Assembly: GCF_014646875.1 (NCBI RefSeq)
Contig: NZ_BMOC01000005.1
Span: forward strand, 1 to 64,000
Reading direction: 5' to 3'
DNA length: 64,000 nucleotides
Source of the DNA: Halobellus salinus
Lineage (GTDB): Archaea; Halobacteriota; Halobacteria; Halobacteriales; Haloferacaceae
Shown here: in pieces, positions 45,396-54,993 of the stretch
Numbering within the stretch: position 1 is the first letter of the stretch
Layout of the letters: every line of letters begins with the position of its first letter
The notes under the pieces: generated by a model
Database searches by the model: none
What the model was told of the DNA's origin: nothing
What the model saw: the letters and a program-made list of their open reading frames with translations, nothing else
Translations under genes and position numbers: made by a program

Positions 45396-46638
45396 CGATG
45401 TGGTCGTGGTCGGCGGCGGGCTCGCGGGGTCGATGGCGGCGCTGTCGGCCGCCGAGTCCGGCGCGCAGGTCCGGTTGATCTCACACAAAAAGAGCACGCT
45501 CCGGCAGGCCAGTGGCCTCGTCGACGTGCTCGGCGCGGTCAACGGCGACGCGCCGGTCTCGGATCCCTTTGCCGCGGTTGACCAGTTGCCCGACAAGCAC
45601 CCCTACCGCGTCGTCGGCGTCGGTGGGATCCGGGAGGGGCTGCGCCGGTTCGACGACGTGGTCGGCGACCGGTATCGCGGCGCTCACACCGACCGAAACG
45701 CCCTCGTCGTGACCCACGGCGGGACAGTAAAACCGACCGCGCGGTACCCCGTCTCGGTGGCACCCGGCCTCGCGAGCGCCGAGGAGGACACCCTGCTTGT
45801 CGGCTTTCGTGGGCTCACAGACTTCGACGCCGGGGCTGCCGCAGACCACCTCGAAGCCGCGGGGGTCCCGTTCGACGTTGACGGCTCGACCGTCGACTTC
45901 CCGATCCAGTTCCGCGACGACGCCCGGACCACCCGCTTTGCGAGGGCGCTCGACAAGGATCAAAAGGATGTCAGAGCCCGACTTGCCGACGCCGTCGTCG
46001 CGGAGCTTGACGCCCACGACCGGGTCGGGTTCCCCGCAATGTTGGGCGACGACCACGAGCCCGAGGTCCGCGAGTTCCTCGAAGGCCGGCTCAGTGCTAC
46101 GGTCTTCCAGATCCCGACCGGTCCGCCGAGCCTGCTCGGGATGCAACTCGAAGACCTGCTGATCGACGCCTTAGAACGGGCTGAAGTCCGGCTCTCGACC
46201 GGGAACCCCGCGGTGGGGTACGAGACCGATGAGGGAGAACTCACCGCAGTGACCGTGGACCGCCGCGGCCGAGACGTTCCCTACTACGCCGACGAGTTTG
46301 TGCTGGCGACGGGCGGACTCGTGGGGAAGGGCATCGACTCCGACCGGGAGTCGGTGGTCGAGCCGCTGTTTGGGTGCCACGTTCCGCACCCAGCGGACCG
46401 CTACGAGTGGTCGGAGGCCGAGGCGTTCGGCGACCACGCGTTCGCGCGATTCGGGGTGGTCCCCGACGACGACCTCCGGCCGACCGACGCCGACGGCGAC
46501 GTCCACTTTCGAAACCTCCGGGCCGCCGGCGGCGTTCTCGGCGGCGCCGACGTCGCCCGGGAGAAGTCCGCCGCCGGCGTCTCGATTTCGACCGGTACCT
46601 ACGCCGGCCGCCGGGCCGGCGAGGAGACAGTACGATGA
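45382..46638 (+). CDS. glpB: anaerobic glycerol-3-phosphate dehydrogenase subunit B
   Basis: 418 aa. FAD/NAD Rossmann motif [20 protein letters not shown] (residues 7-26), and a conserved C-terminal FETSG-like [20 protein letters not shown]. It completes the flavoprotein dimer with GlpA. ATG 45382 is inside glpA in another frame (14-bp overlap). The stop overlaps glpC by 4 bases. Confidence 0.93.
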   Translation: MPIRDDVVVVGGGLAGSMAALSAAESGAQVRLISHKKSTLRQASGLVDVLGAVNGDAPVSDPFAAVDQLPDKHPYRVVGVGGIREGLRRFDDVVGDRYRGAHTDRNALVVTHGGTVKPTARYPVSVAPGLASAEEDTLLVGFRGLTDFDAGAAADHLEAAGVPFDVDGSTVDFPIQFRDDARTTRFARALDKDQKDVRARLADAVVAELDAHDRVGFPAMLGDDHEPEVREFLEGRLSATVFQIPTGPPSLLGMQLEDLLIDALERAEVRLSTGNPAVGYETDEGELTAVTVDRRGRDVPYYADEFVLATGGLVGKGIDSDRESVVEPLFGCHVPHPADRYEWSEAEAFGDHAFARFGVVPDDDLRPTDADGDVHFRNLRAAGGVLGGADVAREKSAAGVSISTGTYAGRRAGEETVR

Positions 46639-47933
46639 GCGACACAGAATTCTCTAACTCGACTGGACCGACAGCACAGGACGACTTCGAGCCGGTTTCG
46701 GTGTTCGAAGACGGCGAGATGGACCTCCGCCCGGGCGCGGACAACTGCTACAAGTGTTCGGTCTGTGACACCACCTGCCCGGTCGCGGAGGTCGACGACG
46801 ACTTCCCCGGCCCGAAGTTCCAGGGTCCCGAGCAGTGGCGGCTCAAACGCAAAGAAGACGTCGAGATCGACGACTCGATCATGTCCTGCTCGAACTGTAT
46901 GCGGTGTGACGACGCGTGCCCGTCGGGCGTCCCGCTGAGCCAGATGCACAACACTGCCCGCGGGGCGTACGTCGACGAGCAGATGACCAAGCTCTCCCGG
47001 GAGTACGTCCGCAACCGGATTCTGGCGAACTACGGCACGCTCGCCCGGCTGGGGAGCGCGGTCCCGCGGCTCACTAACTTCGTGATGGGCAATTCCCTCG
47101 TCCAGACGGTCAACGAGAAACTGCTCGGGATCACCGCCGAGCGCGACTTCCCAGAGTTCGCAACGGAGACGTTCCGGGAGTGGTGGGCCGAACGCGGCGG
47201 GCCGCGGGTCCGATCCGAGGACAAACGGGTCGCGTACTTCCACGGGTGTTATTCGAACTACAACACTCCCGAGGTCGGCAAGGCGATGGTCCGCGTCTTC
47301 GAGGCGTTCGGCTACGAGGTCGTAGTCCCCCGCCAGCGGTGTTCGGGGACGCCGATGTTCGCGAACGGGATGCTCGACGACGCCGAGCGCGCGGCGTCGG
47401 TGAACGTCTCCGAACTCTCGGATCTCCTGGAAGAGGGCTACGACGTCATCGCCTCTTGTACCTCGTGTTCGATGTCGCTCCGGCAGGAGTACCCCGAGCT
47501 GTTTCAGTTGTCGGGGATCGAGGAGGTCGCCGCAAACACCTACGAGTCCCTCGAGTATCTCCGGATCCACGAGGATCTGGATGGAGAACTCGCCGACGCC
47601 AGCGTGGACGAGCAGGCGTTTGCGTACCACGCGCCGTGTCACGCCAGAAACCAGGGGCTCGACCGCCAGGCGGTCGAACTGTTCCGCGAGGTCGACGGCG
47701 TCGAGATGGAGGACGTCGGTGACTCCTGCTCGGGGATCTCGGGGACCTACGGGTGGAAAGAAGAGAAGTACGAGACCTCGATGAAGATCGGCGAGGACAT
47801 GTTCGAGCACATGGACGACGCCGCCGGCGAGGTCGGGATGACCGAGTGTCCGACCTGCTCGATGCAGATGGAACACGGCACGGGCTACGAGATCGAGCAT
47901 CCGTTGCAGCTGTTGGATGACGCGCTCTGTTAG
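46635..47933 (+). CDS. glpC: anaerobic glycerol-3-phosphate dehydrogenase subunit C
   Basis: 432 aa. Two 4Fe-4S motifs: CYKCSVCDTTCPVAE and CSNCMRCDDACPSG, followed by two CCG-type domains (KRVAYFHGCYSNYN ... RQRCSG, and HAPCHARNQGLD ... GDSCSG). It passes electrons from GlpAB to the membrane quinone pool. ATG 46635 overlaps the glpB stop. Its stop overlaps the end of a decayed tnpB on the opposite strand. Confidence 0.94.
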   Translation: MSDTEFSNSTGPTAQDDFEPVSVFEDGEMDLRPGADNCYKCSVCDTTCPVAEVDDDFPGPKFQGPEQWRLKRKEDVEIDDSIMSCSNCMRCDDACPSGVPLSQMHNTARGAYVDEQMTKLSREYVRNRILANYGTLARLGSAVPRLTNFVMGNSLVQTVNEKLLGITAERDFPEFATETFREWWAERGGPRVRSEDKRVAYFHGCYSNYNTPEVGKAMVRVFEAFGYEVVVPRQRCSGTPMFANGMLDDAERAASVNVSELSDLLEEGYDVIASCTSCSMSLRQEYPELFQLSGIEEVAANTYESLEYLRIHEDLDGELADASVDEQAFAYHAPCHARNQGLDRQAVELFREVDGVEMEDVGDSCSGISGTYGWKEEKYETSMKIGEDMFEHMDDAAGEVGMTECPTCSMQMEHGTGYEIEHPLQLLDDALC

Positions 47934-48447
47934 TTTTCGAGGTCTGGGTAGTCCGCGTTCAGGTCGTACCCGCACTCCCGGCGCTCAAACTGTTCTCCGT
48001 GGTGGGCAGTCTCGTGTGTGAACCCACAGGCGTCGAAACGCCTAGACGTGGCGCCGCCTCGCGTGTGGAAGCCGCTCGCGAATGTCGCTCAAGACCGCAA
48101 ACGCGATCACGTCGCAGTCGTGTTCGACGGCTTCCGAGACGAGTTCGTTGGCGATTGCGTGGACGTACTGTTCACTGTTCGACACACGCTTTGACAGCCT
48201 CAACAGCGCGTTTGATAGCAGTTTGTACACGTTGAGCCTGTGGATCTGTCTCCTCGCGACGTTCGGCGTAGAGCGCGTCACGGACCTCTCGCGTGGTGGT
48301 TTTGCACTCGGTGGCGGAGGTGTTGGACCGACAGTAGTCGGTGGTTCGGTTCGCGCAGTACAGGTATTGCTCGGCGGTTCGGTGGAGTGCGTCGCGTTAC
48401 TCGTCGGAAACAGCGAGTGTCACGACGGCGGCTCAACGCACATCCAT
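47930..48447 (-). pseudogene. tnpB: decayed tnpB (IS1341 type)
   Basis: From ATG 48447: MDVR, a stop, then VVTLAVSDE, a stop, and RDALHRTAEQYLYCANRTTDYCRSNT, the N-terminus of a haloarchaeal TnpB. After a frame change, SEQYVHAIANELVSEAVEHDCDVIAF and DIRERLPHARRRHV (RuvC neighbourhood) appear; then the zinc-ribbon end DACGFTHETAHHGEQFERRE and CGYDLNADY. At least two in-frame stops and two internal deletions. The 3' end stops exactly at the glpC stop codon, with no right-end hairpin left. Confidence 0.85.
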
Positions 48448-48953
48448 AGTTTCAGAGACTACTTGACGGTACTTTTCGACTTGGGAGTCGGTCGCAGTGT
48501 GGCGGTTGTGTCATCAGATATCGGTTTCGTCCCCGACCTACTCGCTCACTCCGTTCGCTGCTCGAGGTCGGGGGTTCCACCTCGAAAGTGCTGAGAGAGT
48601 CGGTTCTCTCTCCGTTTGGCCGGTAACCGATCCCACCCCACTTCGCTCGGTCCGATGATCTCGCTCGTAGAGGGTGGGGTTTTGATTCGGTCCTCGCCGT
48701 CAAGTGGTGCGACGGGGCGTTTCGTGTGCTCCGCCTCCCGAACGCACTTCGGGGTCGACGGACACACCAGTTGGGGCCGGGCTACTGCGGCCCGTACTGC
48801 ACGGCGCCTGTGGCCGCACAGCGCTACGCGACAGCACGGACTGGGCTGTGAAAACGGCTGCGTCCAGCTTCGTAACGCGCTCCGCTCTTCCCTACGCCCT
48901 CGCTTCGCTCGGGCGTTGAGGAAGGGACTCCGCGCTACCGACTAGCTGAACGG
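48448..48953. other. hairpin-rich, non-coding stretch after the tnpB wreck
   Basis: 506 bp without a supported gene. It holds several stem-loops: CCCCGACCT/AGGTCGGGG at 48531-48573, GAGAGAG/CTCTCTC at about 48593-48612, and an ACGCCC/GGGCGT stem flanked by CTTCC/GGAAG around 48888-48928. Short Arg/Pro frames look like shadows. Probably mobile-element debris. Confidence 0.5.
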
Positions 48954-49130
48954 TCACGGCTGACGTTCCACTGCCGGCTGAGGACCGTTCAGCGAGTATC
49001 CGCCGGGTTCCTCGCTGGTCTCTTCGCTCCCGTCGTCGCTTCCGCCGTTGTCGTCGTCCGGACTCCCGCATCCGGCGAGCGTGGCCGCGGCCCCGGCTGC
49101 ACACGCGGCAATAAGCTGTCTTCGGTACAC
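48954..49130 (-). CDS. short Tat-type lipoprotein (58 aa)
   Basis: GTG start: VYRRQLIAACAAGAAATLAG then the lipobox Cys21 (LAGC), followed by a Ser/Asp/Glu-rich tail of 37 residues. The two Arg and lipobox suit a Tat lipoprotein. TATATA at 49152-49157 is 25 nt before the GTG, so the short start is supported and the longer frame to 49283 rejected. Function unknown; may be complete or a truncated relic. Confidence 0.58.
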   Translation of the reverse strand: MYRRQLIAACAAGAAATLAGCGSPDDDNGGSDDGSEETSEEPGGYSLNGPQPAVERQP

Positions 49131-49151
49131 ACAATAGCGTCTCAGCACTCG

Positions 49152-49157
49152 TATATA
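49152..49157 (-). promoter_or_regulatory. TATA box of the short lipoprotein gene
   Basis: TATATA, centred about 25 nt upstream of the GTG start at 49130, consistent with a leaderless mRNA. Confidence 0.6.
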
Positions 49158-49240
49158 GTTGTGCTGGCCGCCGTAAGCGGGGCGTTGTGTCGTTTCCGTG
49201 CCGAGGCGAATCCCGCCGGCCGGGATCGATGTCTGGTGTC

Positions 49241-50179
49241 CTACTTGTGTCGATCCAAGAACGTGTCGTAGACGCGGTCCCACTCGTGGTCGTCATCGAA
49301 GTACCGCTCCGCAAGCGGTTCCTCGGGCATCTCGCCGATCGCGCGCTTCTCCTGTCCGTAGGAGGGACGCTCCTCATCGACGTAGTAGCGGCCGGTGAGC
49401 ACCGTGCCCTCGTGGAGGACGGTCTCGGTCTCGTACATCATCTCGGAGGCTTCCGCGCGGTTGGTCCTGTCGAACTCGTAGTCCTCGGAGTCGTTGATGT
49501 CGATGTACGGGACGTACTGCTTGGCGTCCTTGTTCCAGGTGGGACACTGCGTGAGGAAGTCGATGTGGGAGAACCCGTCGTGCTCGATCGCCTCGACGAT
49601 GATGTCCTTCGCCTGGTTGGGGTTGACCGCAGCCGTGCGGGCGATGTAGGAGGCGCCGGCGGTCAACGATTGGGACAGCGGCCGGATGGGGTCCTTCGCC
49701 GACCCGTGAGGCTGGGTCTTCGATTTGTGGCCCTTCGGCGACGTGGGCGACGTCTGCCCCTTCGTCAACCCGAAGATCTCGTTGTTGAACACGATGTAGG
49801 TCATGTCGTGGTTCTCCCGGGCCGAGTGCGAGAAGTGGTTGCCGCCGATCCCGTAGCCGTCGCCGTCGCCGCCGGCGGCGACGACGGTGAGCCCGGGGTT
49901 CGCGAGCTTTGCGGCCCGCGCGATCGGGAGCGACCGACCGTGGATGGTGTGGAAGCCGTAGCTCTCGAAGTAGCTGTTCAGCTTCCCGGAGCAGCCGATG
50001 CCGGTACAGACCAGCATCTCCTCGGGCGAGAGCCCCAGTTCGGCCGCGGCGCCTTTCAGGGCCTTCAGAACCCCGAAGTCACCACAGCCCGGACACCACG
50101 TCGGTTGCGGCTCAACGCCGGGCGTGTACTCGTTGCGGTCGTGTTCGATGTCCTCACTGATTGCACTGAATGCGCTCAT
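49241..50179 (-). CDS. korB: 2-oxoacid:ferredoxin oxidoreductase subunit beta
   Basis: 312 aa. PTWCPGCGDFGVLKALKGAA (residues 26-45) holds the conserved CxxC and the TPP GDGDGYGIGGNHFSH motif follows (about 108-122). It decarboxylates a 2-oxoacid (2-oxoglutarate favoured) with subunit alpha, reducing ferredoxin. Starts 2 bp after the alpha gene stop, so one operon. Confidence 0.9.
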   Translation of the reverse strand: MSAFSAISEDIEHDRNEYTPGVEPQPTWCPGCGDFGVLKALKGAAAELGLSPEEMLVCTGIGCSGKLNSYFESYGFHTIHGRSLPIARAAKLANPGLTVVAAGGDGDGYGIGGNHFSHSARENHDMTYIVFNNEIFGLTKGQTSPTSPKGHKSKTQPHGSAKDPIRPLSQSLTAGASYIARTAAVNPNQAKDIIVEAIEHDGFSHIDFLTQCPTWNKDAKQYVPYIDINDSEDYEFDRTNRAEASEMMYETETVLHEGTVLTGRYYVDEERPSYGQEKRAIGEMPEEPLAERYFDDDHEWDRVYDTFLDRHK

Positions 50180-50181
50180 TG

Positions 50182-52092
50182 TTAATCACCTGCTGCGGGG
50201 ACGAACTTGGTCTCGTGGCCGGGAAGCCTCCCGTCCTCGACGATGCTCGTGACGAATCCTTCGACGATCTCGGCGGGCTCGAAGGGGTTGCCGTTGTACT
50301 TCAGGAGGCTCGAGAGCTTGTCGCCGAAGCGGCCGAGCTCCTTTTGCGTTAGGCCGCGGAACTGCGCGGAGGCGTTCATCTCCACGACTAACACCTCGTT
50401 GACGCTCTCGATGAACCCGGTGACTTCCTCGACGGGGTACGGCGCGAGCTCGGAGACGCCGAGCAGCTTCACCGACTCGCCCTCGTCGTTCAGCCGGTCG
50501 ACCGCCTCAACGGCGGTGCCCTGCTGGGAGCCGAACGTCAAGATTCCGTAGTCCGCGTCGGCGGGCCCGTGGTGGAAGTTCCGCTGGCCGCCGTCGGCGT
50601 CAAGCTCCGCTCGGATGGTCTCCATCTTGGACATCCGGCGGTTCACCTGGTTCACGCGGTTGTCCGGGCTCTCGGAGATGTGACCGGCGGGCATGTGTTC
50701 GTTGCCGGTCGCGAGGTACCGACCGCCCTCTTGACCCGGGATCGACCGGGGGCTGACGTTGTCCTCGACGCCGTGTTGGAACCGGTTGTACTTTCCGGAG
50801 GGGTCGTGGGGAGCGTCTGCCAACTCCGCCTCGGTGATGACCGACCCGAGGTCGGGGTTGGGCGCCTCGTCGAAGACGCTGGCGGGAACGTTCTGGAGTT
50901 CGCCGCCGTTTTTCTGGTCGTAGAGGACGATCGACGGAATCTGGTACTCGTAGGCGATCTGGAACGCCCGCCGGGTCTGTCGGTACGCCTCCTCGGCGTC
51001 AGCGGGCGCGAACACCACTCGGTGGGAGTCGCCCTGGGAGGTGTAGAGGACGTGTTCGAGATCGCCCTGCTCGGTCTTCGTCGGCATCCCCGTGGAGGGG
51101 CCCGCGCGCATCGCCTCGATGAGCACGACCGGTGTCTCGGTCATCTCCGCGAGTCCGAGCGGCTCCGACATCAGCGCGAAGCCGCCGCCCGAGGAGCCGG
51201 ACATCGCCTTCACGCCGGCGTGGGAGGCGCCGATCGCAAGCGCCGCCGCAGCGATCTCGTCTTCGACCTGTTCGGAGATCCCGCCGACTTCCGGAAGGTT
51301 CTGAGACATGATCGTGAACACCTCGGTCCACGGCGTCATCGGGTACCCAGCGATGAACCGACACCCCTCGTCAAGGGCACCGTACGCGATGGCGTCTGAC
51401 CCCGAGATGAGGACCTGCTCTTCGTCGTGGGAACCCGATGGAATCGAGATGTCGGGGGCGTCGGCGTCGTACTCCTCGGTGACGACGCCGTAGGCGTCGT
51501 CGAAGACCGACATGTTCGGCTCGAACACCTTCTCCGGCATCGTGTCGTCCATGAGGCTCTTGATAACCTCGGGTTCGATTCCGGCGATGGCGCAGGTGAC
51601 CGCGACACCCGCGGTGTTCCGCATCACCTCGCGGCCGTGCTCTCTGGCGATGGTCCGGAGGTCGATGTCGTAGACGTGCCACCCGTGTTCTTCGACCCGC
51701 TGATCGAAGTCGGGGATGTCGTCGGTGTCGAGCAGCCCCGAGTCGTAGACGATGACCCCGCCGTCGTCGAGGTCATCGAGGTTCTCCGAGAGGGGCTTGA
51801 CCTCCTCGTTGCCGTAGTAAGCGTTCTCCTGTGGGTTCCGCGCGAAGGAGTCACCCAGTGCAAGCAGGAAGTTGTACCCGTCGCCCCGGGACCGGATCGG
51901 GTCGGCGGAGACGCGTACCTCGGTGTACGTGTGGCCGCCGCGGATGCGCGACGGATAATGCCGGTGCGTGAATACGTCCAGCCCCGATCGCATCAGGGCC
52001 TTCGCGAAGTTCTGGCTGGTGGAGGCGATCCCGTCGCCGGACCCGCCTGCGATCCGCCAGATGAGTTCGTCGGTGGTCATAGTTGAGCTCAC
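50182..52092 (-). CDS. korA: 2-oxoacid:ferredoxin oxidoreductase subunit alpha (with gamma domain)
   Basis: 636 aa. Residues 1-190 are the gamma domain (IWRIAGGSGDGIASTSQNFA, then THRHYPSRIRGGHTYTEVRV), and the alpha domain follows (GCRFIAGYPMTPWTEVFTIM, SHAGVKAMSGSSGGGFALMS). The gamma-domain sequence resembles KorA rather than PorA, so 2-oxoglutarate is the likely substrate in the TCA cycle. The start is GTG 52092 or ATG 52080. A region of lower GC lies upstream (52093-52344), probably the promoter. Confidence 0.88.
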   Translation of the reverse strand: MSSTMTTDELIWRIAGGSGDGIASTSQNFAKALMRSGLDVFTHRHYPSRIRGGHTYTEVRVSADPIRSRGDGYNFLLALGDSFARNPQENAYYGNEEVKPLSENLDDLDDGGVIVYDSGLLDTDDIPDFDQRVEEHGWHVYDIDLRTIAREHGREVMRNTAGVAVTCAIAGIEPEVIKSLMDDTMPEKVFEPNMSVFDDAYGVVTEEYDADAPDISIPSGSHDEEQVLISGSDAIAYGALDEGCRFIAGYPMTPWTEVFTIMSQNLPEVGGISEQVEDEIAAAALAIGASHAGVKAMSGSSGGGFALMSEPLGLAEMTETPVVLIEAMRAGPSTGMPTKTEQGDLEHVLYTSQGDSHRVVFAPADAEEAYRQTRRAFQIAYEYQIPSIVLYDQKNGGELQNVPASVFDEAPNPDLGSVITEAELADAPHDPSGKYNRFQHGVEDNVSPRSIPGQEGGRYLATGNEHMPAGHISESPDNRVNQVNRRMSKMETIRAELDADGGQRNFHHGPADADYGILTFGSQQGTAVEAVDRLNDEGESVKLLGVSELAPYPVEEVTGFIESVNEVLVVEMNASAQFRGLTQKELGRFGDKLSSLLKYNGNPFEPAEIVEGFVTSIVEDGRLPGHETKFVPAAGD

Positions 52093-52344
52093 GGCCCGTA
52101 GGGGCCACTACCAAACACTATCGCTACGAGTCGATTAAAGCCTTTGCTATAAGTTACCAAGGAAAGATAATGATAATCCTAATATGTGTGTGGAACACCC
52201 ATTATTCGCACCAACACCCACAGATTCGTTCACTAAACAGAGTAATCACTGGCGGTATTTCGTGTTATACTCGATTTGCCGACCGGGTGGGCACAATCAC
52301 CGCGCCCGTTCCGGCCGGGATCCACCCGGTTCCGGGTCCGATCC

Positions 52345-53496
52345 CTACTCGTTGTCGGGGCTCGACGGGTGGTAGTCGGTGTCGTACTCGCCCGGCTGAT
52401 CGTCCAGGCGGTCGGGGTTGAGCCGCCCGCCGAGAAGCATGAAGTCGACGATGGTCAGGTTCAGCATCGCTTCGACGACCGGGACCGCCCGCGGCGGCAA
52501 CACGGGGTCGTGGCGGCCGACCACCTGGATCTCCTTTTCCTCGCCGGTCTCCCAATCGGCTGTCTTCTGGGTCTTCGGGATCGACGTGGGGGCGTGCCAG
52601 GTGGCCTCGCCATAGATCGGCTGTCCGGTGGTGATCCCACCCTGGAGGCCGCCGTGGGTGTTGCCTTCGGGGGCGGGGTCGCCGTCGGCGTCAAACTCCC
52701 AGTCCTCGTTTCTGTCCGACCCGGTCCACCCCCGGGCCTCACTGCCCAAGCCGAACTCGAAGCCGGTGGTTGCTGGGATCGCCATCATCGCCTGTCCCAA
52801 CCGTGCGGGAAACGAGTCGAACCGGGGCGCACCCAGTCCGCGCGGGACACCGCGGGCCTCGAAGTAGATCGACCCACCGATGGAGTCGCCGGCTTTCTGG
52901 TACTCGTCGATCCGCTCACGCATCTCGTCTGCCGTTTGGGGGTGGCCACACCGCACTTCGTTGTTCTCGGTGTGTTCGAGCATCTCCTCGAAAGTCACCG
53001 GCGGGGCCTCGATGTCGCCGATCTGGTTCACGTGCGCCTTCACTCGGATGCCGTCCTGCTCTAGGATCTTCTTCGCGACCGCGCCCGCTGCGACCCAGTT
53101 TAGTGTCTCTCTGGCCGATGACCGGCCGCCGCCACCCCAGTTACGGGTGCCGAACTTCGCGGAGTAGGTGAAGTCGCCGTGGCTGGGGCGCGGCGCGGTC
53201 ACGAACGGTTCGTACTTCCCGGAACGCGCGTCCTTGTTCTCGATGACCATCCCAATGGGGGTACCCGTGGTGTACCCGTCTTGGGTTCCCGAGTTGATGA
53301 CGACCGCGTCGGGTTCCCCGCGGGAGGTAGTGATCATGGACTGACCCGGCTTCCGCCGGTCGAGTTCGGCCTGGACGTCGGACTCGTCGAGTTCGAGACC
53401 GGCAGGGCATCCCGAAACGGTCACGCCCATGGCGTCGCCGTGGCTCTCGCCGTAGGTCGTGACCTGGAACAACCGCCCGAATCGGTTCCCGTTCAT
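52345..53496 (-). CDS. aroC: chorismate synthase
   Basis: 383 aa. MNGNRFGRLFQVTTYGESHG, then the FMN-binding GRSSARETLNWVAAGAVAKK and the C-terminal MAIPATTGFEFGLG and THGGLQGGITTGQPI are invariant in the family. It makes chorismate, the last step of the shikimate pathway. Downstream of aroA on the same strand (93 bp), so a small aro cluster. Confidence 0.95.
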   Translation of the reverse strand: MNGNRFGRLFQVTTYGESHGDAMGVTVSGCPAGLELDESDVQAELDRRKPGQSMITTSRGEPDAVVINSGTQDGYTTGTPIGMVIENKDARSGKYEPFVTAPRPSHGDFTYSAKFGTRNWGGGGRSSARETLNWVAAGAVAKKILEQDGIRVKAHVNQIGDIEAPPVTFEEMLEHTENNEVRCGHPQTADEMRERIDEYQKAGDSIGGSIYFEARGVPRGLGAPRFDSFPARLGQAMMAIPATTGFEFGLGSEARGWTGSDRNEDWEFDADGDPAPEGNTHGGLQGGITTGQPIYGEATWHAPTSIPKTQKTADWETGEEKEIQVVGRHDPVLPPRAVPVVEAMLNLTIVDFMLLGGRLNPDRLDDQPGEYDTDYHPSSPDNE

Positions 53497-53589
53497 TACG
53501 CCGTGGTCGGGGTTCCGGGGTTAAATACGTTCAGAAAATGGGAGTCATTTCGTGGTCCGGGGCGCCCCTGGTGTGTGCTCTCCCGACGC

Positions 53590-54885
53590 CTACCCGCTCG
53601 TCGAGACGGTGACCCCGAGCGACCCCAGAGTGTCGAAGAAGTCGGGGAACGACACGTCGACGTGCTCGCCGCCCGCAATGGTCGTCTCGCCGTCGGCGAC
53701 CAACCCGGCGACCGCAAGCGACATAACGATCCGGTGGTCGTGCCGGCCGTCGACCCGTGCGCCCTCCAGGTCGCTCTCGCTGCCGTGGACCGTGAGCCGA
53801 TCCTGTTTTTCCGTGACCGACGCACCGAGGTTTGCCAACTCCTCGGCCATTGCTGCCACGCGGTCGGTCTCTTTGTACCGGACATGCTCGCAGTTTTCGA
53901 TCACGGTGTCGCCGTCGGCGACCGCGCCGAGGGCCGCGATCGTCGGAAGCAGGTCGGGGGTGTCGCCCACGTCGACGACGGTCCCCGACAGCGACGCCCG
54001 AGGGACCGTGATCTCGCCCGCCGTGCGATCCCACTCGACCGACGCACCCATCGAATCGATGATGTCGACGATCGCGCTGTCGCCCTGTGCGCTGGGGCGC
54101 GCGCCCTCGACGACCACGCTGTCGCCGTCGGCTGCCGCGACGGCGCCCGCTGCGAGCAGGTACGACATCGACGAGAAGTCGCCCGGGACGGCGTACTCGC
54201 CGCCCGCCGGGTGGTAGGACTGCCCACCCGGGACCGAGAACCCGTCCGCCGTCCGCTCGACCACGACCCCGAAGCCATCGAGGACTTCGATGGTGATGTC
54301 GACGTACGGCGCGGATTTCAGTTCGGTCTCCAACTCGATCTCGATTCCCTCGTCGGTGACCGCACCGGCCATCAGCAGCGCGGTGATATACTGCGACGAC
54401 ACGTCGCCGGGGATCGACACCGTCCCGCCCCCGATCCCGCCGCCGACCACGAGCGGCGCCTGGCCGTTACCCCGCGTCGACTCCGCACGCCCGCTCAACT
54501 GGTCGATCGCGTCGAGCAGCGGGCCCTGGGGACGCGACCGGAGCGACTCGTCGCCGGTGAACACGCAGAGCCCGTCCGCCAGCGCGCCGCAGGCGGTCAC
54601 GAGCCTCGTGGTCGTCCCGGAGTTCGCACAGTCGATCACGTCGCCCGGGACGTCGGGCCGGCCGTCGAAGCCCGACACCGAGAGTCGGTCGTCCCCGCGG
54701 TCGACGCTGCCGCCGAACGCCGCGACCGCGCGCATCGTCGCCCGGGTGTCAGCGCTCACCAGTGGATCCGTGATCGTCGCTTCGTCGCCGTATCCGGCCG
54801 CCAGGATCGCGCGATGGGTGTAGCTCTTCGAGGGCGGCGCGCGTACGCGGCCAGCGACGCGTGACTCCGGGATCGTGACGTCCAT
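53590..54885 (-). CDS. aroA: 3-phosphoshikimate 1-carboxyvinyltransferase (EPSP synthase)
   Basis: 431 aa. [16 protein letters not shown] (residues 15-30, catalytic Lys), [20 protein letters not shown] (phosphate loop) and [17 protein letters not shown] (C-terminal domain) are all conserved. It makes EPSP in aromatic amino acid synthesis. ATG 54885 begins [20 protein letters not shown], and the ten extra residues before it are dropped. Upstream neighbour is an aldo/keto reductase. Confidence 0.94.
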   Translation of the reverse strand: MDVTIPESRVAGRVRAPPSKSYTHRAILAAGYGDEATITDPLVSADTRATMRAVAAFGGSVDRGDDRLSVSGFDGRPDVPGDVIDCANSGTTTRLVTACGALADGLCVFTGDESLRSRPQGPLLDAIDQLSGRAESTRGNGQAPLVVGGGIGGGTVSIPGDVSSQYITALLMAGAVTDEGIEIELETELKSAPYVDITIEVLDGFGVVVERTADGFSVPGGQSYHPAGGEYAVPGDFSSMSYLLAAGAVAAADGDSVVVEGARPSAQGDSAIVDIIDSMGASVEWDRTAGEITVPRASLSGTVVDVGDTPDLLPTIAALGAVADGDTVIENCEHVRYKETDRVAAMAEELANLGASVTEKQDRLTVHGSESDLEGARVDGRHDHRIVMSLAVAGLVADGETTIAGGEHVDVSFPDFFDTLGSLGVTVSTSG

Positions 54886-54993
54886 ACCCGTTGGTGGCGT
54901 GGGGCGGGGTTTCATCCTTACTGTCGCGGCTCGGTGGATCGCCGGCGACGTGGTTGCGGGCGCGGGGTGAGCCTCGGAGTACTGGCGCGAGCG

